Source: Thiocapsa rosea (GTDB lineage Bacteria > Pseudomonadota > Gammaproteobacteria > Chromatiales > Chromatiaceae). Taken from it: 64,000 nt of DNA. The notes beneath the pieces were generated by a model that worked only from the letters and a program-made list of their open reading frames with translations, was not told the DNA's origin and searched no databases. The number at the start of each line of letters is the position of its first letter. The stretch's first letter is position 1. A program made the position numbers and the translations under genes. Shown here one piece after another: positions 54,012 to 62,426 of this stretch. The DNA lies in assembly GCF_003634315.1 (NCBI RefSeq), contig NZ_RBXL01000002.1, positions 124,001 through 188,000 on the forward strand. The letters run 5' to 3'.

Positions 54012-57000
54012 CTACTGCAACCGCTGATTGCGCATCCGACTGGCGATCGCCTCCGCGGCGCGGCGGATCTCGGGTCCGCGGGCCTTGGCGGCGATGAAGG
54101 CGGTCATGTCGATCAGCAGCGGGCGGCGGTGCAGATAGTCCGGGATCGCGTCGCGCAGGTTGGCCATGACGACCTCGGGGTCCTTGTCGGCCAGGAACTC
54201 CTGGATGGCGATGAACACGGCCGCGAGCGGGGTGGCGCCGAGTTCGGTGCGGTCGGTGAGATCGCGCGGCTTGAGCTCGGTGACCGATTTCAGCCGCGCC
54301 GCGTTCGGTTTGGTGCTCGCCATCACCGCCGCATAGTCGTCGACCCGAAACGCCTTGGCGAAGTTCTGGTAGTTGTCGAGCTTGGACGCCCCGGTGGTCT
54401 CCATGTCGAGCATGCGCAGATAGAAGCGCTGGATGCCGCCGATCGCCTGCCAGGTCTCGCGGTCGAGTCCTTCGGGAACGAGCAAACCGTTGGCGGTCTC
54501 GGCCGCCTGCTCGACGATCTCGTCGACCACCGTGGTCTCGCCCTTGCGGCGCGGACGCAGAGCAAAGGCGGTCACGTCCTCGCCGCCGAGACTGGTGTAG
54601 CCGGTCAAGACCTTGAGCGCCGCCGCGTAGCCGGCCATCTGCAGGTCCGAGTCGTTGAAGACCGGCGCGCCCATGCGGGCCTCGGTCTCGGTGTTGAGAT
54701 GCAGCATCTGTTTGATCTGGGCATCGACCTCGCGCTTCACCTCGGGGAGGATGCGCTGCTTGAAACCGGGGCGCTCGCCGGCGGGGCGCTTGCGCAGCAT
54801 CAGGATCACGGTGCCCTGGACGTAGCCTCCTTTCTTGAGCTCCGAGGTCGTCTCGGTGGCGATATACCAGGCCCCGACCACTTGCAGACCCGCGGCCCAG
54901 AAGATGCTCACCATGTCGGACCAGACGCCGGTGTCCTGGTGGGTGAACATGACGCATTGCATGCCGTTGACCGGCATGTGTTCGGTCATGGCCTTGTAGG
55001 CGTCGACCATGCCGCGGCGGAAGTCGTCGCCCGAACCCTTGATGGCGAGGTCGCGACGGGAGTCCCAGGTCCATTCATCGAAGGGCGGCGGCGGGTTCTT
55101 GCGGAGCCAGGCGATGAAGTATTCGGTGATTTCGTGGTACATCACCGCATTGGCATAAGGGGGATCTGTTACCCAAATATCACTTTCAGCCGCAAGAGCA
55201 AGCACGGGACTACACAAAACAATCGAACGTGTTTCTAAAGGAAACAAAGGAATTTCTAGCCGAACGTAGGATTTCAAATCCATGAAACCCCGAGAACCCC
55301 AATTATAAATAGTGTTAAGCGCCTGGTTTGAGAAAGTATTCTGCAGCCCTCCTTTCCTTCCATCATTGTGCCATGAACATAATTTGGACTGCAAATTCAG
55401 GATTCCACCCAATCCCACCCATAGATTCTCACTATAGCCCAGCCTCATCATATAACTCACCATCAAAATCTGGCGGCTATTAAATAAATGATGCCAGTAT
55501 GACCAACCCCTTGCAACAACGAGATCTCGCCCCTGATAGCGCGGAGCACCGCCAATTTCGAGCGGCATATCCGGCACCAATCCCTCATCCTGCCAGCGCG
55601 CGAGGTTCTGGGCGACGATTGATTCAACCTGTCGCTCGCGTTCCAGATCCTCCTCGTTTACCGCGGCAAAGAACGTCGTCGAACGAGGCACGTCCCACGT
55701 TTCGCGCGTGATCCACTGGATGCAGTAAAGCCGCTCCTGAAAGATGTCGTCCGAGCGGGGCTTGAAGTCGTACTTCTCCCAGCTGCGAAGCTTGTTTGCG
55801 ATATTGCCGTCAGCATCGCGATAGTCACCGCGAAGTGTCTTGATGGGCGTCCGATAGGTCTTCCCATCAAGCTCATAAACAAGATTTCCTTCACGCACCG
55901 TGCCCTGCTCAGCGGCCGTTACCTCGGCAGCCGAAACACCGGTTAGAATTTCAATATCAAATCGCTGGTTGGAGAAGTTCGGAACCAGCTTGGCAATAAC
56001 GCCTCGAATCCTCGAAACCACCCAGCTCGGCGCCATCGGTACCATCCAGCCGGTCTCCGGGCAGCGGGTCTCAAGGCAGTACAGATAGGCCTTGGCCCGA
56101 TTGCCCTGGCTGTCGTGCTCGATGCCCAGCGCCGTGATCTCCCGATCGACCGCCTCGGCGATCTCGCGTTGAGCCTGGTCAATCTCTGCGCGCTTCTCGG
56201 GCGACGCTCCGATGATATTGAGCGCCCCCCAGGTCAGCATGCAGGCGATGGGGTTGAGGTCCGAGGCATAGACATCGCAGCCCAACCGGGCGGCCTCGAA
56301 GGGGATGGAACCCCCGCCGCAGAAGGTGTCGCCCACCTTCGGACGATGACCGAAGCGCAGGATGCCGAGCTGCTCGACCAGCTCCTGATGCGAGCGAGCC
56401 TCGATCCCGAAGCGACCCAGATGGGCGTTCACCGCCGGCCAGATCGGCGCGTAGAGAGCCGCCTGGTCCAGCTCCTCCGGACGCTTGCAGAGCCCGGCGC
56501 GCTCCTCGTAGGTGGCGAAGGTCGCGAGTGTGCGGGCCAGTAGCTCCAGCTTCTCGGCCGGGTCGATATCGCGTCGCCAACGCAGGGCGAGACCTGGGTA
56601 GTCGTCCGGATCGAACGGGAACCGGATGCCCTCGATCTCCTGCGCGTCCGCGACATTGCCTTTGAAGACAGTGCTGAAGTGGCGCCAGGGATTCTCCAAG
56701 GTGATCCGTCGCGCGACGTCGGCCGGGGCAAGTCTGGGCTCGCGCCGGGCGAGTCCGGCGGTGTCGAAGGCCATCAGCTGCTCGAAGATCTCCAGGTCCT
56801 GCTCGGGATCATCCGTCTGGGGCAACAGGCTGCCGAGCAGGATGGCCCTCACCAGGATGAGCGGCTTGCGACCCTTCCAGTAGGAGCCGAGCGCGGTCAG
56901 CGTCTGCCCTGCGCCGGCCTTGCGCTCGCGCTGGGCCTCGAACGAGATCTTCTGTGCCGGAAAGACCGCCTCGATCAGCGCCGGGGCGTCCCTCAATGCG

Positions 57001-57056
57001 AAAGGCTCAAGCCGGGCGTCTCCACCTGCCGTATCCGTGAGTGTTTCAACCATCAT
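54012..57056 (-). CDS. DUF1156 DNA methyltransferase (PglX-I/COG1743-like)
   Basis: 1014 residues. N-terminal DUF1156: PALIEAVFPAQKISFEAQRE, SYWKGRKPLILVRAILLGSL. SAM site: VGDTFCGGGSIPFEAARLGC, DLNPIACMLTWGALN. Catalytic DPPY in DIWVTDPPYANAVMYHEITE, the type that methylates adenine N6 (or cytosine N4). Proteins of this family act in BREX type 3 and in DUF499/DUF3780 cassettes, where methylation marks self DNA. Coding sequence around 55.2-55.5 kb is locally more AT-rich, suggesting an exchanged target-recognition segment. It lies between the two toxin-antitoxin pairs. Confidence 0.9.
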   Translation of the reverse strand: MMVETLTDTAGGDARLEPFALRDAPALIEAVFPAQKISFEAQRERKAGAGQTLTALGSYWKGRKPLILVRAILLGSLLPQTDDPEQDLEIFEQLMAFDTAGLARREPRLAPADVARRITLENPWRHFSTVFKGNVADAQEIEGIRFPFDPDDYPGLALRWRRDIDPAEKLELLARTLATFATYEERAGLCKRPEELDQAALYAPIWPAVNAHLGRFGIEARSHQELVEQLGILRFGHRPKVGDTFCGGGSIPFEAARLGCDVYASDLNPIACMLTWGALNIIGASPEKRAEIDQAQREIAEAVDREITALGIEHDSQGNRAKAYLYCLETRCPETGWMVPMAPSWVVSRIRGVIAKLVPNFSNQRFDIEILTGVSAAEVTAAEQGTVREGNLVYELDGKTYRTPIKTLRGDYRDADGNIANKLRSWEKYDFKPRSDDIFQERLYCIQWITRETWDVPRSTTFFAAVNEEDLERERQVESIVAQNLARWQDEGLVPDMPLEIGGAPRYQGRDLVVARGWSYWHHLFNSRQILMVSYMMRLGYSENLWVGLGGILNLQSKLCSWHNDGRKGGLQNTFSNQALNTIYNWGSRGFMDLKSYVRLEIPLFPLETRSIVLCSPVLALAAESDIWVTDPPYANAVMYHEITEYFIAWLRKNPPPPFDEWTWDSRRDLAIKGSGDDFRRGMVDAYKAMTEHMPVNGMQCVMFTHQDTGVWSDMVSIFWAAGLQVVGAWYIATETTSELKKGGYVQGTVILMLRKRPAGERPGFKQRILPEVKREVDAQIKQMLHLNTETEARMGAPVFNDSDLQMAGYAAALKVLTGYTSLGGEDVTAFALRPRRKGETTVVDEIVEQAAETANGLLVPEGLDRETWQAIGGIQRFYLRMLDMETTGASKLDNYQNFAKAFRVDDYAAVMASTKPNAARLKSVTELKPRDLTDRTELGATPLAAVFIAIQEFLADKDPEVVMANLRDAIPDYLHRRPLLIDMTAFIAAKARGPEIRRAAEAIASRMRNQRLQ

Positions 57057-57093
57057 CGCGCTGCGAATCCAAAGGTCCGACGGGTTTTTTTGA

Positions 57094-57495
57094 TCATGGT
57101 GTCCGGATGATCCAGTCTTCGAGCCTCAAACCCTCGAACCGCGCGTAGTGCCGGGTATTGCCGGTCACCAGGGTGGCCCCGTGCGCAAGGGCGATGGCGG
57201 CGATCATCAGGTCCGCATCGGCGACCGTCGTGCCCGCCGCGCGCAGGCGCGCCTTGTGCTGTCCGAAGAGCAACGCCGCGGGCAGCGTGAAATCGAGGAT
57301 CGGCAAGGTCGACAGGAATTCGGTCACCAGGGTTTGGTTCGGCTCCGGTGCGCGTGAATTGGCGGCTCCGTAGGCCAGCTCGCAGGCGGTGATCCAGGTC
57401 GTCGCCACCCGATCGAGGGTGGACCGGCGCCGCTGCAAAACCTGCGCGTTGCCGCGCAGGATCTCGATGCAGACATCCGTATCCAACAGCTTCAC
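57094..57495 (-). CDS. PIN-domain toxin (VapC/FitB type), second nested pair
   Basis: 133 residues with a complete PIN pattern: MKLLDTDVCIEILRGN, TWITACELAYGAANSR, TTVADADLMIAAIALAHGAT, LVTGNTRHYARFEGLRLEDW. It overlaps its antitoxin by 4 bp and is followed 37 bp later by the methyltransferase start. Not closely similar to the other PIN toxin, so it was acquired separately. Confidence 0.92.
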   Translation of the reverse strand: MKLLDTDVCIEILRGNAQVLQRRRSTLDRVATTWITACELAYGAANSRAPEPNQTLVTEFLSTLPILDFTLPAALLFGQHKARLRAAGTTVADADLMIAAIALAHGATLVTGNTRHYARFEGLRLEDWIIRTP

Positions 57496-57776
57496 AGCGT
57501 GTGCTCGCGACCCAGCGTGCGGGAGAGGTAGATGTCCGCGATCAAATCATCGGTGTCACGTTCGCTGCCCTCCCAGCGTCCGCTCAGCGCCTCCCAGGCT
57601 CCGAGCTGGGCGTCGCTCTCCTGGCGAAGCCGACTCGCGGGATCGGCCGTCGATTCAAGTGCCTGCTCGAGCAGCCAGATGGCTTCGCGGTTGAGGCTGC
57701 GTTGATCTTGGGTTGCCCGGCTGCGCAGGCGCTCCATCAAGGGGATGGGGATGTCTTTCAACGTGAGTGAAGGCAT
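57492..57776 (-). CDS. RHH antitoxin (FitA/CopG type)
   Basis: 94 residues from ATG 57776. Ribbon-helix-helix N-terminus (MPSLTLKDIPIPLMERLRSR, DQRSLNREAIWLLEQAL) and an acidic C-terminal tail for toxin binding. It starts 98 bp downstream of the DUF3780 gene, a gap large enough for its own promoter, so the pair may autoregulate inside the operon. Confidence 0.88.
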   Translation of the reverse strand: MPSLTLKDIPIPLMERLRSRATQDQRSLNREAIWLLEQALESTADPASRLRQESDAQLGAWEALSGRWEGSERDTDDLIADIYLSRTLGREHTL

Positions 57777-57874
57777 GGAACGGGTGTTGTCGACGATCTG
57801 AGATGCAACCATTTTGGTTGCGGCTCGGGCGAACGTCAATCCGCGGCACGCGGTTCGGATCGGCCCTCGCCCGA

Positions 57875-58507
57875 TCAGTCGTGGAAGAGCGGCAGCGTTC
57901 CATGCTCTTGCGGTCCGGCCTGCTCCGGGAGCATCCGGGTCTTCAACTGGGCATTCTGGGCGACATCCCCCAAGGCGAAACGCAGCGCGACGCGCCATCC
58001 CTTCTCCGCATCCTGTGGGCCGCCGGTCGCGACCGCGGTCATCCCGAACAACCACCAGCGTTCCTCGGGGCGCAGTGCGAGCCAGTTGCGCACCGCCACC
58101 CGGATCTTCTCGGGATCCAGACGCTCGACCGCCCAGGCCAGAATGCACAGCTCCTTGCCGAGCAGCCGGTCGACCGGGGTCTCGCCGACCTTCCAGGTTC
58201 CGCCGGCGAGGTTGTGCTCCGCGAGCCGGGCATTGAAGGCGCGCTGCACCTCGGCACGGATCGCGCTCCAGCGCGCACGCTCCAGGAGCACACGGTCGAT
58301 GACCTGCTCGCGCGCACTCTCCGAGCCCATACCGAGGTGCTCGCGAATCAGGATCGGCGCGGTATTGCCGCGGGGAATCGCGACCACGAAATGATGCGGG
58401 TCGGAGGTCGCCGGCACACCGAAGCCGCGGGTGGGATGGGCGTAGGCGGCGCGCTTGGCGGGTGCCTTCGGTGGGCTCGACACGGTCTTGGGGAGGCCGG
58501 CGTTCAT
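57875..58507 (-). CDS. DUF3780 defence-associated protein
   Basis: 210 residues from ATG 58507, overlapping the DUF499 stop by 4 bp. Sequence features (PTRGFGVPATSDPHHFVVAI, RVLLERARWSAIRAEVQRAF, LLGKELCILAWAVERLDPEK, RPEERWWLFGMTAVATGG) match DUF3780, a family found almost only beside DUF499 and DUF1156 genes. No catalytic motif is seen; an adaptor role is possible. Confidence 0.8.
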   Translation of the reverse strand: MNAGLPKTVSSPPKAPAKRAAYAHPTRGFGVPATSDPHHFVVAIPRGNTAPILIREHLGMGSESAREQVIDRVLLERARWSAIRAEVQRAFNARLAEHNLAGGTWKVGETPVDRLLGKELCILAWAVERLDPEKIRVAVRNWLALRPEERWWLFGMTAVATGGPQDAEKGWRVALRFALGDVAQNAQLKTRMLPEQAGPQEHGTLPLFHD

Positions 58508-61500
58508 CCGTCGGCATCCTGAACCACATCGCCGGCGGCAAGCGCGATCCCGGCGATCTCGGAGAACTCCTTGAGTGCGTAGCCGTCGCCGAAGCGGATG
58601 CCGCCCTTGATCAGCACCTGCACGGCGGCTTGCGGATCGCAGAGCGCGGCGCGAATGCCGTTGATGGCGGCCTCGATCGCGGCGGCGGTCAGCTCGCGAT
58701 CGTTGAAGCGGATCTGAGCCGCGGTCTCGCCCTCGCCGATGAGGATCTGTACCCCGCGCAGCAGGGTCTCGGGGCGATCCTTGAAGCGCTGAATGACCGC
58801 GAAGGCCTTGTCGGTGGTGTCGATGGAGATCTTCGGCTTCACCAGGTGGGCCGCTTTGGTGTCGTCGATGATGACCCGGTCGTCGCCGTTGGCCGGGACC
58901 TGGATCTTGGCGCTCTTCTCGACCTCGTCGGCCTTGGCCGCAACCAGGATGGTGCAGCCCTTGGCGGGGACGGCGAACGGCTCGGCGTAACGGGTGCCCT
59001 CTTTGGGATTGGTGCCGTCGAGGGTATAGCGCATCTCGGCCGGGGGAGCGCAACGCAGCTCGACCTTGCGGGTATCGGCGAGCGCATGGATCTCGTGGCG
59101 GATGACCAGGTCGGCGGTCCAGCGGGTCGGCTCCCCGATGCAATATTTGCCGGTGCTGTCGACCGCCAAAAAGTAGAGGGTCGCCGCGGTGGTGCGGTAG
59201 TCCTCGAGATCCTGCACCTGCTCGTCCTGCTCGGACACGGCGGCGGTTTTGGCGACATGGACGCGCGGACTGTCGCCGGCATTGCGCGGGGTCAGCACCA
59301 GAGTGGTCTCGCCGGTCTCGCGAAGGGTTCCGGTGGGCGTGACGTTGACCGAGGTGTGCTCGGGCGGGAAAGGTCCCTTCTCGATGTGACCCTCGGGGGT
59401 TTGGCGCCAACGCCCCTGTTTGAGTGCCTCGTCGCGCAGGACCTCCAGGCCGCGTGCACCCGGCATCCAGGGCCAGGTCGGATCGGTCTTGGCACGCATG
59501 ACCAGATCGCGCCAGGGCACGCGCCGGTCTTTCCCCGGCCAGAGATAGGTCTCGGCCATCGCCCAGTAGCTGAGCAGGTCCTCGGCCATGTCGAGCGCGA
59601 GCTTGTTGTCGCAGCGCCCGCTCGCCAGCAGCTTCTCGATCTGGGCCTCGGCGGCATGCTCGCCGGTGCCGAAGCTCAGCCCGTTGTCGATGGTCGCCAT
59701 CACCAGCTCGCCGTCGCCACCCGGATAGAACAACCGGTTGTAGGCGCCGGAGACGGCCTTGGTGAAGCGCTCGGCGAGCTCTTCGTACTTGTCGCGTGCC
59801 TCCTCGAACAGGGTGTCGCCCGGTTTGAGGTTGGCATGGATGCGCTCGACTGCGTAGAGCTCGCGCAGGCGTGCCTCGACCTCGTTGGCGAGATGGCTGT
59901 CGTGGCCCGACAGGATGAGGACGTTGTTCTTCTCCTGCTGGAATTCATAGAAGGCCCGGATCGCTTCCGGCGGGGTGCGCCCGTCCGGTTGCACGACGAG
60001 CAGGATGCGCGCACCCGAGAGCCTCACGTCGTCGAGCCGCGGCATGATCTGCACGTCCTGGTAGGCCGCGCGGGTCTTACTCTGGGCCTGAAACAGCCCC
60101 TCCAGGCGGTTGATCAGCGCCTGCTCGAGCTTCGGCAGCGGGATCTGTTTGGCGTCGCGCTCGATGCGTCGACCGAGGTTCTCGGTTTCCTTGAAATAGA
60201 AGGCTTCGCCCTCGCGATGCAGGTACCAGGCTCGATCGCGCAGGCGCTCCAGGCCGGCCATGAACTCGTCGGCCTTGCGATTGGGTGCGGCCAGGTACTC
60301 GATGATCTCGGCTTGGGTGAGGCCGGTGTGGGCGCCCACCGCGCGTGAAAGCGAGGCCGAGAGCAGCAGCTTGGCGACCTGTCCGGCCGCATCGCTGCCC
60401 AGGTCCCCGTCGATCTCCTCGGCGCGCGCATTGCCGTGGTCGGCAATGTCGTTGACCACCGCGGGCAGCAGTGCCGAGTTGACGCGCTGGATCTCGTCGC
60501 GCACCTGGGTGTCGTTGAGATCCAGGTGTTGGGTGCCGATGAGGAAGACATCGTTGGCTTTGCGGTTCCACACGCTGCGCAGCAGCCGGGCGGTGAACTG
60601 CATCAGCCCGCGGGTCTGGCGAAAGCCTTCGTTCTCCTTGAACAGGGCCACCAGGTTCTTGAACGAGGGATGGAAGGGATAGGTCTCGCGGACCTCCTCG
60701 GCGACCTCTTCCATCGCGCGGGCGGTGATGTAACCGCCGTCCTCGGCGGCCTTGACCTGCTCGGCGAAGGCCTCCGCGACGGCTTCGACCAACGACGCGT
60801 CGGGAAGCTCGGTGAAGAGGCGCTTCTTGAGGATCGCGTAGATCTCGTTGCCGGCCAGCTGGACCGGTGTGATGGTCTGGGCCTGACGGCGAGTCTCTTG
60901 CTGCAGGTTGGACATGACCCGCGCGAGATCGCGGCTCTGCACATCGTAGCTGCCCGAGAGGTTGGCGATGACGACGCAGCAGCGTGGCCGTTTGATGGCG
61001 GCGCTCAGCAGATTGCCGAGGCTGTAGGTCACCAGATCGGCGAGCGAACCTTTGCCGACGGCGCGGGTGTCGGCGTTGAGCAGATACGGCGGCAGCTCGT
61101 CGAGCAGGATCAGCGTCGGCTCGTCGCCGAGGATCTGCAGCCACTTGGCCTCGTCGACCCCGCGGGGACCGTCGATCCAGTAGGGACGGATCAGGTCGTG
61201 CTGGCCCAACTGCTCGGCGATCTCGCCCCAGATGTAGTGCTCGGGATCGTTGCGGCCGTTGAAAGCGGCGATGCGGGCGGGACCGAAGTCCAGGCGCTCC
61301 GCGAACTCGGCGGGGAGCACAAGGGCTCGAAGCGCCGGGTATTTCGCCAGGAGTCCGATGGCGACCATCAGGTGCGTCTTGCCGCCGCCCATGGCCTGAG
61401 CCAGCTCGAAGGCGGCCTGATCGGACAGTCCGGCAAGGCGCAGCAGGCCTTCGCGGAACAGGGTGTCCATCCCCTGCGTGATGTGGTTGCGGGCGAAAAA

Positions 61501-61617
61501 TTCGCTGCCGTCACCTTGATCATGAATGAGATCAGAGAGGTTCTCGATCGCTTCCGTCATCCGGTAGTCCTGGACCATCGGATGGATTTTGCAGGTGTCA
61601 CGTACGGTTCCGAGCAC
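58504..61617 (-). CDS. DUF499 AAA+ ATPase (BrxC/PglY-related)
   Basis: 1037 residues. Walker A in QAMGGGKTHLMVAIGLLAKY at residues 74-93 and Walker B in PTLILLDELPPYLLN near 170. A long helical middle follows, then a C-terminal part rich in beta sequence (VELRCAPPAEMRYTLDGTNP). DUF499 ATPases (COG1483) are related to the BrxC/PglY ATPases of BREX. It is the first gene of the leftward cassette, coupled to DUF3780 by ATGA. The upstream gap to the WGR gene (153 bp) should hold the cassette promoter. Confidence 0.88.
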   Translation of the reverse strand: MLGTVRDTCKIHPMVQDYRMTEAIENLSDLIHDQGDGSEFFARNHITQGMDTLFREGLLRLAGLSDQAAFELAQAMGGGKTHLMVAIGLLAKYPALRALVLPAEFAERLDFGPARIAAFNGRNDPEHYIWGEIAEQLGQHDLIRPYWIDGPRGVDEAKWLQILGDEPTLILLDELPPYLLNADTRAVGKGSLADLVTYSLGNLLSAAIKRPRCCVVIANLSGSYDVQSRDLARVMSNLQQETRRQAQTITPVQLAGNEIYAILKKRLFTELPDASLVEAVAEAFAEQVKAAEDGGYITARAMEEVAEEVRETYPFHPSFKNLVALFKENEGFRQTRGLMQFTARLLRSVWNRKANDVFLIGTQHLDLNDTQVRDEIQRVNSALLPAVVNDIADHGNARAEEIDGDLGSDAAGQVAKLLLSASLSRAVGAHTGLTQAEIIEYLAAPNRKADEFMAGLERLRDRAWYLHREGEAFYFKETENLGRRIERDAKQIPLPKLEQALINRLEGLFQAQSKTRAAYQDVQIMPRLDDVRLSGARILLVVQPDGRTPPEAIRAFYEFQQEKNNVLILSGHDSHLANEVEARLRELYAVERIHANLKPGDTLFEEARDKYEELAERFTKAVSGAYNRLFYPGGDGELVMATIDNGLSFGTGEHAAEAQIEKLLASGRCDNKLALDMAEDLLSYWAMAETYLWPGKDRRVPWRDLVMRAKTDPTWPWMPGARGLEVLRDEALKQGRWRQTPEGHIEKGPFPPEHTSVNVTPTGTLRETGETTLVLTPRNAGDSPRVHVAKTAAVSEQDEQVQDLEDYRTTAATLYFLAVDSTGKYCIGEPTRWTADLVIRHEIHALADTRKVELRCAPPAEMRYTLDGTNPKEGTRYAEPFAVPAKGCTILVAAKADEVEKSAKIQVPANGDDRVIIDDTKAAHLVKPKISIDTTDKAFAVIQRFKDRPETLLRGVQILIGEGETAAQIRFNDRELTAAAIEAAINGIRAALCDPQAAVQVLIKGGIRFGDGYALKEFSEIAGIALAAGDVVQDADG

Positions 61618-61770
61618 GTCGATCCTCTTTTTTTGATTGCGTGCCGCATCATCCGATGCGGTCTTGTGATGCTACGTGTTCCGTCCCGGGGTGAATACAG
61701 GGCAGCTTCCCGGAACGCGCGCTTTCCGCGTCCCTATCCTCGGCCCGGAGGCCGATCCGCGACCTCCTCA

Positions 61771-62046
61771 TCACGCATTGCCGACGCTCCTGGCGTGCGT
61801 CCGTCTGCTCGGAGCGGCAGCGGCGGACTCTCCATCGAGAAGGCGATATCCGCGCTGCCGTCGGCGTTTGCCGATCGTCTCGATCTGCTGTTGCCCGTCG
61901 TCGTAAGACGCAACACCTGTCGAGCGTATCCTCCCTCGGGGCGACCCCTGCCTGCCCCAAGCGGTGATCAGGGTCCAGGAGCCGAAGAGATCCTCGACCA
62001 GATGGGCTTCGTAATAGCGCGCCGTTGCATCATTCACCCAACGCAT
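61771..62046 (-). CDS. WGR-domain protein
   Basis: 91 residues from ATG 62046 with GGAGGG upstream. The WGR signature is clear (MRWVNDATARYYEAHLVEDL, WTLITAWGRQGSPRGRIRST). WGR modules bind nucleic acid; stand-alone versions are common in bacteria with no set role. The last ~20 residues are Arg/Ser-rich. It overlaps the resolvase relic slightly and lies upstream of the defence cassette on the same strand. Confidence 0.8.
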   Translation of the reverse strand: MRWVNDATARYYEAHLVEDLFGSWTLITAWGRQGSPRGRIRSTGVASYDDGQQQIETIGKRRRQRGYRLLDGESAAAAPSRRTHARSVGNA

Positions 62047-62146
62047 GCAGCCCTCCCCTTCCCCCTGGCAGAGAGCGGTACAGGGTGGCCGGCGCAACAC
62101 CGAGGCGTGCGGCAACCGCCTCGACCGTGATGTCCGATGTCGCATT
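62030..62146 (-). pseudogene. C-terminal HTH remnant of a resolvase/invertase
   Basis: The frame reads TVEAVAARLGVAPATLYRSL followed by PGGRGG, the usual end of a serine recombinase HTH. Everything before about 62146 is unrelated, so only the last ~38 codons remain. It is a scar of a former mobile element at the upstream border of the defence cassette. The stretch 62147-62426 holds no gene. Confidence 0.65.
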
Positions 62147-62426
62147 CAGAAGTGGGCTGCACCAAATTTCAGAAGCCGAGTGCAAACCCCAGTAGGGTTG
62201 GTTCGGAGCGCTAGGACCAGGGTTGCGACCCAGAGCTGACACTCACTGTGCCGCACCGTCTGGCAACACAACGACGGAAACCGGTCATCGCGGACGAAAG
62301 GCTGTCGAAGCGGGAACAACGCTCGCGGTTTTGTGGTTTGCCGGGATTCTCTGCAAATTGAAACATCCGGATCGCACTCGATCATGCTCCGGAGCCGTGG
62401 TGACGAAAGGGGCATACGCGGCGCCG

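Noticed and set aside
58462..60348. 628-codon plus-strand frame across the DUF499 gene
   Set aside because: Shadow of the ATPase gene; Gly/Leu/Asp-rich artefact typical of antisense in GC-rich DNA.
54012..61617. Complete BREX or DISARM system
   Set aside because: No PglZ, BrxA/BrxB or DUF1998 helicase gene is present; the gene set fits the DUF499/DUF3780/DUF1156/PLD-helicase cassette better.
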